From Spirochaetia bacterium (lineage in GTDB: Bacteria > Spirochaetota > Spirochaetia > Treponematales > Treponemataceae), in contig JALELH010000098.1 of assembly GCA_022768865.1 (NCBI GenBank), positions 1 through 64,000 of the forward strand: a DNA stretch of 64,000 nucleotides, read 5' to 3'. Positions 9,839 through 18,522 of this stretch are shown here, one piece after another. A program made the translations under genes and the position numbers. Each line of letters starts with the position of its first letter. Position 1 is the stretch's first letter. The notes below the pieces were generated by a model that saw only the letters and a program-made list of their open reading frames with translations, made no database searches and was not told the DNA's origin.

Positions 9839-9880
9839 ATTTCATTTATTAATTCATTAAATTGCATTAAAATGTAAGGG

Positions 9881-11527
9881 ATGTTGAATTTAATTGCACA
9901 AATAGCAGGTTTTACAGGTGCTTTGTGTATTCTTCTTTTTGGAATGAATATGCTGAGCAACGGTATTCAGAAAGGTGCAGGCAGCGGTTTACAGAAACTT
10001 CTCGGCAAAATTACCGGTAATCGTTTTTATTCAGTTCTTACGGGTATTGGCGTAACTGCAATCATTCAGTCTTCCGGTGCAACTTCCGTAATGGTTGTTT
10101 CTTTTGTTAATGCGGAAATTCTTACCCTTGAACAGGCCATCGGTGTTATCTTTGGTGCAAATATCGGAACAACAGTAACGGCATGGATTGTTTCCCTTTT
10201 CGGTTTCAGTTTTTCAATTTCTGCCCTTGCAATTCCTCTTTTTGGATTTGGGTATATCTTAAAATACTTTAAGAAGGTTAAGCTTCATAATTTTGCAGAA
10301 TCTTTTATGGGTTTTGCACTTCTGTTTATGGGACTTGGCATCCTTAAGGAAAGTTTAACTTTAGGACCTGCTGCAACAAAAATATTCTTTATAATAAACA
10401 GCTGGGGTGCAGGCGGCATTCTTCTTGGTGTATTAATTGGTGCTATTTTTACTGCATTGATTCATTCAAGTTCTGCAATGACGGCAATTGTCCTTACTAT
10501 GGCAGCCAACGGTTCATTAAGCTGGCAGTTAAGTGCGGCAATTGTTCTTGGAAGCAATATCGGTTCTACAGTTGATGCAGTAATGTCCAGCTTTGGCGCA
10601 AGCATAAATGCTAAACGAACTGCTTTTGTTCACGTTGGCTTTAACGTTGCAGGAACTGTAATTGCTCTTTTAGTATTTAAAACCTTCCTTGAGTTTATTG
10701 ATTTTATTGTTCCTATGGAGCCTGCCGAAAACATTACAACCCACATTGCCATGCTGCATACGGTTTTTAATATCTTTTCAACATTGCTTTTTATTCCTTT
10801 TGTAAAGCAGATTGCTGCCATTGCTTGCAAGGTAATTCCTGAAACAGCAGAACATAAAGATGAACATTACCACCTGCCTGCAATTTTGCCTCATTCAAGA
10901 ATCAGTGCTGATTTGTATTCTTATCAGATTCAGACAGAAATAAGCAAAATGTGTGCAAAGACCATGGAAATGTTCGATTCAATCTGCAATAGTTTTCTTC
11001 GTCCAGAAAATGCAGAAAAGGAAAATGAATATGTAAAATTCCTTGAAAACTATATTGACGAAATGAACAGTGCCATTACAGGATTTTTGCAGAAGTGTTC
11101 AAGACTTCCAAATGCAAACCACGATGACAGAAAGCATTTTAATTCCCTGCTTCATGTGACTGATACTCTTGAAAATTTAAGCGATGAAACATGTTCCCTT
11201 ATGCACACTGTAAAAAAATATGTTTCCAATGAAGGCTTTGATTTAAATTCACAGCGTTCAAAGGAAATTGAAGAATATTTAGAAAAGGTCCGTGCCTTTT
11301 TTGAACAGACATGCCTTTATTTTACCTTTGGTTTTTCTAAAGATGAAATTCTTGCCGGCGAAGCAATTGAACATGAAATTGACATTACAAAAGCTACGCT
11401 TAAAACTGCCAGCCGCCAGCGTCTTGAATCCGGTGCAGATGTACAGGAAGAACTTCAGTATATTGATATTGTCCGCAAGATTGAACGTGCCGGAGACTGC
11501 ATTTATTACATGCTTAAAAACATATAG
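9881..11527 (+). CDS. Na+/phosphate cotransporter with PhoU-like tail
   Basis: 548 residues. The membrane part (about 1-310) contains the two inverted Na/Pi-cotransporter repeats, each with a Q/H-S-S motif: IIQSSGATSVMVVSF with GANIGTTVTAW, and LIHSSSAMTAIVLTM with GSNIGSTVDAVM. The C-terminal 200 residues are helical and charged, as in the PhoU domain fused to NptA/YjbB-type transporters. It moves inorganic phosphate across the inner membrane with sodium. It sits directly behind the PhoB/PhoR pair and has its own Pho-box-like site. AAGGG abuts the ATG with no spacing; TTG at 9884 is a possible alternative start. Confidence 0.9.
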   Translation: MLNLIAQIAGFTGALCILLFGMNMLSNGIQKGAGSGLQKLLGKITGNRFYSVLTGIGVTAIIQSSGATSVMVVSFVNAEILTLEQAIGVIFGANIGTTVTAWIVSLFGFSFSISALAIPLFGFGYILKYFKKVKLHNFAESFMGFALLFMGLGILKESLTLGPAATKIFFIINSWGAGGILLGVLIGAIFTALIHSSSAMTAIVLTMAANGSLSWQLSAAIVLGSNIGSTVDAVMSSFGASINAKRTAFVHVGFNVAGTVIALLVFKTFLEFIDFIVPMEPAENITTHIAMLHTVFNIFSTLLFIPFVKQIAAIACKVIPETAEHKDEHYHLPAILPHSRISADLYSYQIQTEISKMCAKTMEMFDSICNSFLRPENAEKENEYVKFLENYIDEMNSAITGFLQKCSRLPNANHDDRKHFNSLLHVTDTLENLSDETCSLMHTVKKYVSNEGFDLNSQRSKEIEEYLEKVRAFFEQTCLYFTFGFSKDEILAGEAIEHEIDITKATLKTASRQRLESGADVQEELQYIDIVRKIERAGDCIYYMLKNI

Positions 11528-11583
11528 AAAGTTTTCCGTTTAAAATGTAGAATTCATCTATTGATTTTTAACAGGAGAACTAT

Positions 11584-11988
11584 ATGAAAATTGCAGCTAC
11601 ATACGATGTTTCAAAAAAAGAAATATTCCAGCATTTTGGTAAAACTCAGAATTTTAAAATATATACAATAGAAAATGGCATGGTGGAAAAATCTGAAGTT
11701 ATTGATAACGGCGGATTTGGTCATCATGATCTGGCAACTTATCTTAAAAGTCTTGGTGTAGAAATCCTTATTTTAGGAAACAGAGGTCAGGGGGCCATTG
11801 ATGCACTTGATGCTGCTGGCATAAAACAGCTTGCAGGAATTACGGGAAACCCGGATGATGCAATTGTTGCCTATCTTGCAGGAACTTTAAAAGACAATCC
11901 TGATGCAAAGTGTGATCACCATGGCGAACATCATGAACATATTGAAGATAATGGCGACAAGGAAAAGATTGTCTTTAAGCCTCTTTAA
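11584..11988 (+). CDS. NifX/NafY-like dinitrogenase iron-molybdenum cofactor family protein
   Basis: 134 residues with a good GGAG before the ATG. The core (residues 1-105) fits the small alpha/beta fold of the NifB/NifX/NafY family: KIAATYD, a phenylalanine-His FQHFGKTQNFKIY strand, LGVEILILGNRGQGA and a final helix. No nif genes are near, so a nitrogenase role is unlikely; in anaerobes such stand-alone proteins are thought to carry metal clusters. The C-terminus is a His-rich tail (CDHHGEHHEH), which suggests metal binding. The rhodanese gene begins 18 bases later. Confidence 0.8.
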   Translation: MKIAATYDVSKKEIFQHFGKTQNFKIYTIENGMVEKSEVIDNGGFGHHDLATYLKSLGVEILILGNRGQGAIDALDAAGIKQLAGITGNPDDAIVAYLAGTLKDNPDAKCDHHGEHHEHIEDNGDKEKIVFKPL

Positions 11989-12006
11989 TAAAAATAAAAC
12001 CAGATT

Positions 12007-12414
12007 ATGAAAAAATTATTTTTAGTTTTCCTTATGGCATTTGCTCTTTTAGCAGTATCCTGTTTTGCAAAGGGAAAAATTACAAAAGGAGATTCTATGG
12101 CATCCTATAAATCTGTGTCTATGGCAGAAGGCCTTGAGCTTATGAAAAAAGACAAGGATTTTATTCTTCTTGATGTGCGCACTTTAGAAGAATATGATTC
12201 AGGTCATATTCCAGGTGCATTGCAGCTGACCAACGAAACTTTTACAAAAGAAGATGCAGAAAAAATATTAAAGAATAAAAATCAGAATATTTATGTTTAC
12301 TGCAGGTCTGGCAGAAGAAGCAAGAATTCCAGCCAGAAATTAATTGACTTCGGCTATACCAGCGTAATTGAAATCGGCGGTATTATGTCTTATTCCGGTA
12401 AACTTGAATATTAA
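12007..12414 (+). CDS. Rhodanese-like lipoprotein
   Basis: 135 residues. The N-terminal signal ends in LLAVSC, a lipobox with Cys near residue 19, so the protein should be a periplasm-facing lipoprotein. The rhodanese domain (about 35-135) has DVRTLEEYDSGHIPGA and the active-site loop YCRSGRRS with the catalytic Cys. It would handle persulfide sulfur or act in redox chemistry outside the cytoplasm. A strong AGGAG lies before an internal ATG at 12097 that would give a form without a signal peptide, whereas the first ATG has no clear Shine-Dalgarno; both products are possible. Confidence 0.85.
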   Translation: MKKLFLVFLMAFALLAVSCFAKGKITKGDSMASYKSVSMAEGLELMKKDKDFILLDVRTLEEYDSGHIPGALQLTNETFTKEDAEKILKNKNQNIYVYCRSGRRSKNSSQKLIDFGYTSVIEIGGIMSYSGKLEY

Positions 12415-12428
12415 AATGTTTTGTAAAA

Positions 12429-12809
12429 ATGAAAGCAGATAATAAAACTTTACTTTATAGATTATTAAAATGGATTCCGGCCTTGATTATTTTTTCTACC
12501 TCGTGGTATTTGTCCAGCCAGGAACATATTGAACACATGCCTTCTTTCTGGAATGCAGATAAGCTTGTGCATTTTGTGTGTTTTGGTGGTCTTTGCTTTT
12601 GGGTAAGTTTTGCATGCTGTACAAAAAACTTTTCTAAAGTCTGGATTCCGGTTTTAATTGTAAGCCTTTATGGAATTATAGATGAAATTCACCAGAGTTT
12701 TGTTCCCGGCAGGTCTACATCTGTTTTTGACTGGATGGCGGATACGGCCGGAGCTTTTTTAGGTGCCTGTGTGTTTTTATTTGTAATTAAAAAGCTTTTT
12801 AAACGCTAG
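12429..12809 (+). CDS. VanZ-like membrane protein
   Basis: 126 residues with four hydrophobic segments. The pattern STSWYLSSQ, then KLVHFVCFGGLCF, then DEIHQSFVPGRSTSVFDWMADTAGAFLGA is the characteristic signature of the VanZ family. The biochemical role of chromosomal VanZ proteins is unclear; teicoplanin resistance applies only to the plasmid-borne namesake. It follows the rhodanese gene after 14 bases and probably shares its transcript. Confidence 0.85.
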   Translation: MKADNKTLLYRLLKWIPALIIFSTSWYLSSQEHIEHMPSFWNADKLVHFVCFGGLCFWVSFACCTKNFSKVWIPVLIVSLYGIIDEIHQSFVPGRSTSVFDWMADTAGAFLGACVFLFVIKKLFKR

Positions 12810-12831
12810 ATATTGCTTTATAAAAACTTCG

Positions 12832-12883
12832 AATCCTAGTTTTATAATAGGAATTTGAAGAAAAATGTCTCTTGTGCTAGAAT
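12832..12883 (+). promoter_or_regulatory. Promoter and Rrf2-type inverted repeat
   Basis: TTGAAG at 12855-12860 and TAGAAT at 12878-12883 are separated by exactly 17 bp. Just upstream, AATCCTA at 12832-12838 and TAGGAATT at 12848-12855 form an imperfect inverted repeat overlapping the -35. The placement suggests autorepression by the Rrf2 protein encoded downstream. Confidence 0.6.
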
Positions 12884-12904
12884 TAATCTATAAGAGAGGA
12901 AAAG

Positions 12905-13315
12905 ATGATTGTTTCTACAAAAGGCCGTTACGCATTAAGAGTTCTTATTGATATTGCTGAAAATTCAAAAGACGGAAAATATATTGCATTAAAGGGAATT
13001 GCTGAACGCCAGCAGATAAGCCAGAAATACATTGAAGCAATAATGACCATGCTTTCAAAAGGCGGCCTTGTTGATGCAGCCCATGGAAAATGCGGCGGCT
13101 ACAAATTAAACCGTAAGCCGGAAGAATATAAAATGACAGATATTCTTTCTTTAACGGAAGGAGACCTGGCTCCTGTTGCCTGCCTTGAAACCGGTGCACT
13201 GGAATGTGAAAAAGCTCCACACTGTAGAACCCTTCCAATGTGGAAAGACCTGCATAAAACTATAAAAGATTTCTTTGATTCCTATACCATTGCGGATTTA
13301 ATGAATAAAAAATAA
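12905..13315 (+). CDS. Rrf2-family transcriptional regulator, IscR-like
   Basis: 136 residues, preceded by GAGAGGAA. The winged-helix domain begins MIVSTKGRYALRVLIDIA and contains IAERQQISQKYIEAIM as the recognition region and GKCGGYKL in the wing. Three cysteines at 93, 101 and 107 lie where IscR has its 2Fe-2S ligands (92, 98, 104), so it probably senses iron-sulfur status or redox. The first gap (seven residues) is longer than in IscR (five). No isc or suf genes are in the window. A promoter with an overlapping inverted repeat precedes it. Confidence 0.88.
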   Translation: MIVSTKGRYALRVLIDIAENSKDGKYIALKGIAERQQISQKYIEAIMTMLSKGGLVDAAHGKCGGYKLNRKPEEYKMTDILSLTEGDLAPVACLETGALECEKAPHCRTLPMWKDLHKTIKDFFDSYTIADLMNKK

Positions 13316-13410
13316 TTATTTATATCATATATTTCATCCAAAAAATATTTTATATTATTAAAATTACTTGTAGTCCTTTTAATTAAAATGTTTTAGATTG
13401 TAATTCACTT

Positions 13411-14661
13411 ATGAAGAAATTTTCACTGAAAACTATTGGCAGTGCAGTTATGTTTGCTGCACTTATGTCTTTGGAATGTAATTCTAATGCTTCAGCCAAG
13501 TCTGTAGCTGAAAAAGAAGCAGAAGTTCCTTTGCTAAAAGGAAACGGAGTTGTAAAAATGGATGATTTTGCTAAAGAAATGGTTGCTTCCATGAAGACTG
13601 GATGGAATCTTGGTAATACTTTTGAAGCCAACGGCAACATCGATAAGTTTTCAAATCAAAACCAGGGGATAGGTTCCGTTACATGCTGGGGAATGAGTGA
13701 GCCTAAAAAGGAACTTTTTGATGCAGTAGCCAATGCAAGTTTTAAATCAGTCCGCATTCCTGTAAGCTGGTCAAATCATATCTGTGACAAAAACTATACC
13801 ATTGATTCTGAATGGATGGCTAAAGTTAAGCAATTTGTTGACTATGCCATAAGCGACAATCTTATTGTGATTATTAACATACACCATGATAATTTTTATT
13901 CCGAATCTGCTTTTAAATACGGACGTGGTTTTTATCCATCAAACAAATGTTATGAAGAATCTGAAAAATTTGTTACACGTATATGGGAGCAGATTTGTGC
14001 TTTATTTAAAGACTATTCAGAAAATGATCTGGTTTTTGAAACTTTAAATGAACCACGCTTAAGAAAACATGAACATGAATGGGGATACAATTCTTCATGC
14101 TCTAAATGCAAGGAAGCAATGAACTGTATTAATAATTTAAATCAGAAAGCAGTAGATGTAATAAGGTTAAGTGGCGGTGCCAATGCAAAAAGATTGATTA
14201 TGGTTCCGTCTTATGTTGCGGCACCATGGGCTGCCTTTGAAAAAGAATTCCGCCTGCCAGAAGATTCTGCTAAGCGTATTGCTCTTTCTACCCATGCATA
14301 TTCCCCTTATGTTTTTGCTATGCAAAAAAACAAGGATGGCGGAACTTCTAAGTTTACCAGTGCACATAAAGAAGAACTTAAAAATATGTTTAAGTCTTTG
14401 AATGATAAATTTGTTTCTAAAGGCGTGCCTGTAGTTATGGGCGAATATGGCGCAACAAATAAAAATAACCTTAAAGACAGGGAAGAATGGTTCAGTGTCT
14501 ATGTAGAAGAAGCAAAAAAATATAATATCTGCTGCGTGCTCTGGGATAACAATTCACCAAATAATTCTGATGAATCAGAAAGATTCGGCTTCCTTAACCG
14601 CAGTACATACCAGTGGTATTTTCCGACACTGATTGAAAAAATTATGGCAGTGTTTAATTAA
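13411..14661 (+). CDS. GH5 endoglucanase (subfamily 4-like), secreted
   Basis: 416 residues with an N-terminal signal sequence (about 1-29). The GH5 domain begins at MKTGWNLGNTFEA (about 61) and contains RIPVSWSNH, NIHHD, the acid/base Glu214 in TLNEPR, HAYSPY, and the nucleophile Glu345 in VMGEYG, followed by VLWDNN. This is the arrangement of GH5_4 endo-beta-glucanases, which often also act on xyloglucan or mannan. A CSKCKEAMNC segment lies between the acid/base and the next helix. No carbohydrate-binding module is attached. Together with the GH130 genes near 63 kb it points to plant-cell-wall or beta-mannan use. The 5' region is AT-rich with no clear Shine-Dalgarno. Confidence 0.93.
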   Translation: MKKFSLKTIGSAVMFAALMSLECNSNASAKSVAEKEAEVPLLKGNGVVKMDDFAKEMVASMKTGWNLGNTFEANGNIDKFSNQNQGIGSVTCWGMSEPKKELFDAVANASFKSVRIPVSWSNHICDKNYTIDSEWMAKVKQFVDYAISDNLIVIINIHHDNFYSESAFKYGRGFYPSNKCYEESEKFVTRIWEQICALFKDYSENDLVFETLNEPRLRKHEHEWGYNSSCSKCKEAMNCINNLNQKAVDVIRLSGGANAKRLIMVPSYVAAPWAAFEKEFRLPEDSAKRIALSTHAYSPYVFAMQKNKDGGTSKFTSAHKEELKNMFKSLNDKFVSKGVPVVMGEYGATNKNNLKDREEWFSVYVEEAKKYNICCVLWDNNSPNNSDESERFGFLNRSTYQWYFPTLIEKIMAVFN

Positions 14662-14715
14662 TAGGATAAATGTTGATTTTAAGAACAAGTTAAAATAAAT
14701 TAAGTTTATAACAAA

Positions 14716-14810
14716 TATACGCCGTAGGCAGGTTCAGGAATGAAAAAAAATCTGCACAAACGAAGTGCGGAAGCCTTTTTTTCAGGCCTGGTTCTGCCGA
14801 GAGGCGTATA
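14716..14810. repeat. 95-nt interrupted palindromic element
   Basis: The ends TATACGCC and GGCGTATA are perfect complements. Moving inward, GGCAG pairs with CTGCC, CAGG with CCTG, an A8 run with a T7 run, and CTGCAC with GTGCGG (one G-T), leaving a loop of about seven bases. It lies between the convergent 3' ends of the GH5 and thiC genes and is followed by T5 on the plus strand. It could be a bidirectional terminator, a structured RNA or a small mobile palindrome. Confidence 0.75.
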
Positions 14811-14854
14811 TTTTTGCAAAGTAGTAATTTATTTATAACTTGACATTTGCTCTA

Positions 14855-16159
14855 TTATAATATATCAACATGCTCACCTGCCAGGGCTTTATTCATGCTG
14901 CGGACGGCACAGAACTTTCCGCACATAGAGCATGTATCATCCTGTTCAGGTGCTCGGCTTGCACGTATAGCCTTTGCTGTTTCCGGATCAAGGGCACATT
15001 CCCATTGAGCATCCCAGTCAAGCCTGCGTCTTGCATCTGCCATTTTATTATCAATATCCATGGCTCCTCGGACACCTTTTGCAATGTCTGCTGCATGTGC
15101 TGCAATTTTGCTTGCAATAATTCCCTGCTTTACATCATCTACGTTTGGCAAGGCAAGATGTTCTGCCGGTGTTACGTAGCATAAAAATGCTGCACCATTT
15201 TGTGCTGCAATTGCTCCGCCAATGGCAGAAGTTATATGGTCGTATCCCGGTGCAATATCTGTTACTAAAGGGCCAAGAACATAGAAAGGTGCACCCATGC
15301 AGATTGTCTGCTGAATTTTCATGTTTGCTGCAATCTGATCCATTGGCATGTGGCCCGGGCCTTCTACCATTACCTGCACATCTTTTGCCCATGCACGTTT
15401 TGTAAGTTCACCCAGGCGCACAAGTTCTTCTATCTGGCATACATCAGAAGCATCCGCAAGACATCCTGGGCGGCAGGCATCTCCTAAAGAAATAGTTACA
15501 TCGTGCTCTCTGCAGATGTCAAGAATTTCATCGTAGTATTCATAGAATGGATTTTCGTTTCCTGTCATGGTCATCCATGCAAAAACCAGTGAACCGCCGC
15601 GGCTTACAATGTTCATCTTGCGCTTATGTTTCTTTATCTGATCAATGGTATGGCGTGTAATTCCGCAGTGAAGGGTAACAAAGTCAACTCCGTCTTCTGC
15701 ATGCAGGCGCACAACATCAATAAAGTCTTTTGCAGTCAATGTTGCCAGGTCTCTTTTGTAATGAATTACGCTGTCGTAAACTGGAACTGTCCCAATCATT
15801 GCCTTGCATTCTGATGTAAGTTTTCTTCTGAATGGAATTGTATCACCGTGGCTTGATAAATCCATGATTGCTTCTGCACCCATTTCTACGGCGGCATTTA
15901 CTTTCTTCATTTCTACGTCGTAGTCTTTACAGTCGCGGCTTATTCCAAGGTTTACATTGATTTTTGTCCTTAGCATGGAACCAACACCTTCCGGATCAAG
16001 GCATTTGTGGTTTTTATTGGCACAGATTGCAACCTTACCCGAAGCTACTAAAGGCATAAGTTCTTCTACTGTCATTTTTTCCTTTGCAGCAACAATTTTA
16101 ATCTGTTCCGTTACAATGCCACGTTTTGCAGCATCCATTTGTGTTGTATACTGTTCCAT
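14855..16159 (-). CDS. thiC: Phosphomethylpyrimidine synthase ThiC
   Basis: 434 residues from ATG 16159, preceded by TTGGAG; an upstream in-frame TTG is less likely. ThiC is a radical SAM enzyme that converts the purine intermediate AIR into hydroxymethylpyrimidine phosphate. Recognisable blocks include [51 protein letters not shown] and [12 protein letters not shown]. The C-terminal cluster motif reads CSMCGKFC, with three residues between the second and third Cys, one fewer than in the CX2CX4C form described for the Caulobacter enzyme. It is the last gene of the thiamine operon, one base after thiD. Confidence 0.96.
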   Translation of the reverse strand: MEQYTTQMDAAKRGIVTEQIKIVAAKEKMTVEELMPLVASGKVAICANKNHKCLDPEGVGSMLRTKINVNLGISRDCKDYDVEMKKVNAAVEMGAEAIMDLSSHGDTIPFRRKLTSECKAMIGTVPVYDSVIHYKRDLATLTAKDFIDVVRLHAEDGVDFVTLHCGITRHTIDQIKKHKRKMNIVSRGGSLVFAWMTMTGNENPFYEYYDEILDICREHDVTISLGDACRPGCLADASDVCQIEELVRLGELTKRAWAKDVQVMVEGPGHMPMDQIAANMKIQQTICMGAPFYVLGPLVTDIAPGYDHITSAIGGAIAAQNGAAFLCYVTPAEHLALPNVDDVKQGIIASKIAAHAADIAKGVRGAMDIDNKMADARRRLDWDAQWECALDPETAKAIRASRAPEQDDTCSMCGKFCAVRSMNKALAGEHVDIL

Positions 16160-16160
16160 T

Positions 16161-16946
16161 TTATTCTCCAATCATGTAGTTATGTTTTAGTGGGCCAGAA
16201 CCTTTTCCAAGATTAAGGTTAGCCTTTAGGCATTCAGTAATATAATTTTTTGCAAGCTGAACTGAACATTCAAGATTATTTCCTTTTGCAAGAAATGTTG
16301 CAATGGCACTGGATAAGGTGCAGCCTGTGCCGTGAGTGTTTTTATTTTCTATTCTTTCTGAAAGGAACCACAGAAAATTTTTGCCGGCATACAGAACATC
16401 ATTTGCATCGTTAATGCTGTGTCCGCCTTTTAAAAGAACTGAAGTGCCGTATTTTTCAGAAATCTTTTTTGCTGCAGCAAGCATCTGTTCTTCTGTGGAA
16501 ATTTTAATTTCACTTAGAACTTCTGCTTCCGGAATGTTTGGCGTAATTAAAGTTGCAATGGGAAATAATTCTTTTGCAAGAATTTCAATTGCTTCAGTTT
16601 TGATTAAGGAAGAACCGCTTGTTGCAACCATTACAGGATCAACAACGATATTTCTTGCCTTGTAGTAATTTAACTTTTCTGCAATTACCTGTGCAAGACG
16701 GGCATCAGAAACCATTCCGATTTTTACTGCATCAGGAACTATATCCGTAAAAACTGCATCCAGCTGGTCTGCCAGAAATTCCGGAGTGCTTTCCTGAATT
16801 GATTTTACACCCAGTGTATTTTGTGCAGTCATTGCTGTTATTGCACTCATGGCGTAGCAGCCGTTACAGGTTATTGTTTTTATGTCAGCCTGAATGCCTG
16901 CACCGCCAATGGAATCGCTGCCTGCAATGGTTAAAACTGTTTCCAT
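16161..16946 (-). CDS. thiD: Hydroxymethylpyrimidine/phosphomethylpyrimidine kinase ThiD
   Basis: 261 residues, the usual length. It phosphorylates HMP-P to HMP-PP for coupling to the thiazole. Seen: the N-terminal [20 protein letters not shown] signature, the NIPEAEVL region, LLKGGH, and the anion hole [15 protein letters not shown] containing the catalytic Cys/Asp region of the ribokinase family. The start overlaps the end of the HAD gene by 16 bases, and thiC follows one base after its stop, so the three are translationally linked. Confidence 0.96.
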   Translation of the reverse strand: METVLTIAGSDSIGGAGIQADIKTITCNGCYAMSAITAMTAQNTLGVKSIQESTPEFLADQLDAVFTDIVPDAVKIGMVSDARLAQVIAEKLNYYKARNIVVDPVMVATSGSSLIKTEAIEILAKELFPIATLITPNIPEAEVLSEIKISTEEQMLAAAKKISEKYGTSVLLKGGHSINDANDVLYAGKNFLWFLSERIENKNTHGTGCTLSSAIATFLAKGNNLECSVQLAKNYITECLKANLNLGKGSGPLKHNYMIGE

Positions 16947-17548
16947 TCATTATCCTCAAAAATAAAAGCAGATAGCTTTTTTATTTCTTCATAATTGGTT
17001 TGAATGTCTTTTATTAAAACCGTTTTTATTCCAGTTTTTTTTGCCGTAACAATTGAATGCATTCCGTCTTCAAAAAGCAATACTTCTTCCGGCCTTGCCT
17101 TAAGGTAAGAAAGGCACTGTTCAAAAAGTTCCGGCGTGCTCTTGCTGCCGATAAAAATGGATTTAAAATATTTCATTAAATCCAGGCGTTTAAAGGCACC
17201 TTCTATAAGTTCCTTTACGCTGCTTGAAGCTACAATCATGGGAATGTTTTTTGCCTGCAGAAAGTCTAAAGTATCTTTTATGCCGTCTTTAAGCTGAACT
17301 TTATTTTTATAAAAGTCTTCTGTAAGTTGCTGAACTTCAGCTTCAATGGTTTCAGCAGGCAAGGCAAGTTTATACTGTTCTTTCATGTATTGTGCAGCCT
17401 GGGGAACTGTAAATGAAAGCATCTTTTCATCAATATCTTCTGAGGGGTTTAAGCCTTTTGACTTCAGATAATTTTGTCCAAGAGTAGCCCACATGGGCAT
17501 TGAATCAAGAACAGTTCCGTCTACATCGAATATGGCAGCTTTCAGCAA
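16931..17548 (-). CDS. HAD-family phosphatase inside the thiamine operon
   Basis: 205 residues using TTG at 17548, which overlaps the thiE stop and has AGGAAA ten bases upstream; the in-frame extension upstream lies inside thiE and is unlikely. It is a HAD subfamily IA phosphatase: motif I FDVDGTVLDS with the nucleophile Asp, motif II VASSS, motif III Lys in the IGSKSTPE region, motif IV LLFEDGMHS. The beta-phosphoglucomutase-like cap lies between motifs I and II. Because it is embedded between thiE and thiD, I infer that it dephosphorylates a thiamine intermediate, with thiamine monophosphate the leading candidate. Phosphatase class is secure; substrate is not. Confidence 0.85.
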   Translation of the reverse strand: MLKAAIFDVDGTVLDSMPMWATLGQNYLKSKGLNPSEDIDEKMLSFTVPQAAQYMKEQYKLALPAETIEAEVQQLTEDFYKNKVQLKDGIKDTLDFLQAKNIPMIVASSSVKELIEGAFKRLDLMKYFKSIFIGSKSTPELFEQCLSYLKARPEEVLLFEDGMHSIVTAKKTGIKTVLIKDIQTNYEEIKKLSAFIFEDNEWKQF

Positions 17549-18177
17549 CTTAACATTTCCTTTGTTTCTGCAATTAAGTCTTTGCATGCTTCCGTAATAT
17601 TTTCTGCAGCAAAGATTGCACTGATTACGCTCATGCCTGCAAAACCAAGGCCTTTAAGTTCCTTTATGTTTTCTTTTTTTACGCCGCCAATGGCAACTAC
17701 AGGAATTTTTACGGCATTGCAGATTTCCTTACAAAGTTCATGCGTTAAAACCCAGCAGTCTTCTTTTGAACCTGTAGGAAACACTGCACCAACACCAAGA
17801 TAATCAGCACCCATTTTTTCTGCAAGAATTGCTTCTTCTACAGTATGTGTTGAAACACCCAGTATTTTATCCGGCCCGATTATTGCACGTACATCCTGTG
17901 CTGCCATATCACTTTGGCCTACATGAATACCGTCTGCGTCAATTTTTTTAGCAAGTTCTACATTGTCATTTATAATGAAAGGCACATTGTATTTTTTGCA
18001 GAGTTCCTTTATTTCAAGTGCTTCTTTATAAAAGCTTTCGTCGTCAAGATTTTTTTCCCTTAACTGAAGCATGGTGGTTCCGCCTTTAAGGGCAAGTTCA
18101 ACATCATCTGCAAGGCGGCGTCCATTAAGCCAGTAGCGGTCTGTAATTCCGTATAAAAGCAAATCTGATTTATTCAT
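17542..18177 (-). CDS. thiE: Thiamine-phosphate synthase ThiE
   Basis: 211 residues, standard for ThiE. It joins HMP-PP and hydroxyethylthiazole phosphate into thiamine monophosphate. Motifs: LYGITDRYWLNGR, TMLQLREKN, FIINDNVELAKKIDADGIHVGQSD, GVSTHTVEEA, ADYLGVGAVFPTGSK and VVAIGGV near the phosphate site. Its final codons (MLSC, stop) overlap the start of the HAD gene. The 12-base gap to the thiamine-binding protein gene supports a single operon. Confidence 0.97.
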   Translation of the reverse strand: MNKSDLLLYGITDRYWLNGRRLADDVELALKGGTTMLQLREKNLDDESFYKEALEIKELCKKYNVPFIINDNVELAKKIDADGIHVGQSDMAAQDVRAIIGPDKILGVSTHTVEEAILAEKMGADYLGVGAVFPTGSKEDCWVLTHELCKEICNAVKIPVVAIGGVKKENIKELKGLGFAGMSVISAIFAAENITEACKDLIAETKEMLSC

Positions 18178-18189
18178 TTTATGCTCCGG

Positions 18190-18507
18190 TTATTTTTCCT
18201 GTCTGTTTAGTTTTTCTGCGGCAGCATTTAAGCGCTCAATTTTACCGTCCATGGTGTTTGTATATCCAGGGCGTATGTCTGCCTTCAAAATAACTTCCGT
18301 GCGTATTCCTTTTTCTGCCAGAACCATAGTTGCATCTTTTACGCACTTCATGACGTCATCCCATTCGCCTTCAATTTCCGTAAACATGGAACAGGTTTTA
18401 TATTTTAAGCCGGAATCAGCAATTACTTTGCAGGCTTCTGCCACATAAGAAGAAAGTTCGTCTCCAACGCCAAAAGGTGCAATGGCAAGGGCAATTAATG
18501 TATTCAT
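18190..18507 (-). CDS. Thiamine-binding MTH1187/YkoF-family protein
   Basis: 105 residues, a single-domain ferredoxin-like fold of the MTH1187 family (PF01910). Features: IALAIAPFGVGDELSSYVAE at the N-terminus, LKYKTCSMFTEIEGEWD, and TEVILKADIRPGYTNTMDGKI. Family members bind thiamine or its precursors and often occur in TPP-riboswitch operons. Here it lies 15 bases after thiM and 12 bases before thiE. It probably acts as a cytoplasmic thiamine or HMP binding protein; no transporter gene accompanies it in this window. Confidence 0.85.
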   Translation of the reverse strand: MNTLIALAIAPFGVGDELSSYVAEACKVIADSGLKYKTCSMFTEIEGEWDDVMKCVKDATMVLAEKGIRTEVILKADIRPGYTNTMDGKIERLNAAAEKLNRQEK

Positions 18508-18522
18508 TTAGATTTCCTTTAA

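Noticed and set aside
9872-9881. Alternative upstream start for the Na/Pi transporter
   Set aside because: ATG at 9872 is in frame but is followed immediately by TAA.
16160-16171. TTG start for thiC giving four extra residues
   Set aside because: ATG 16159 has a well-placed GGAG, and the TTG would overlap that ribosome-binding site.
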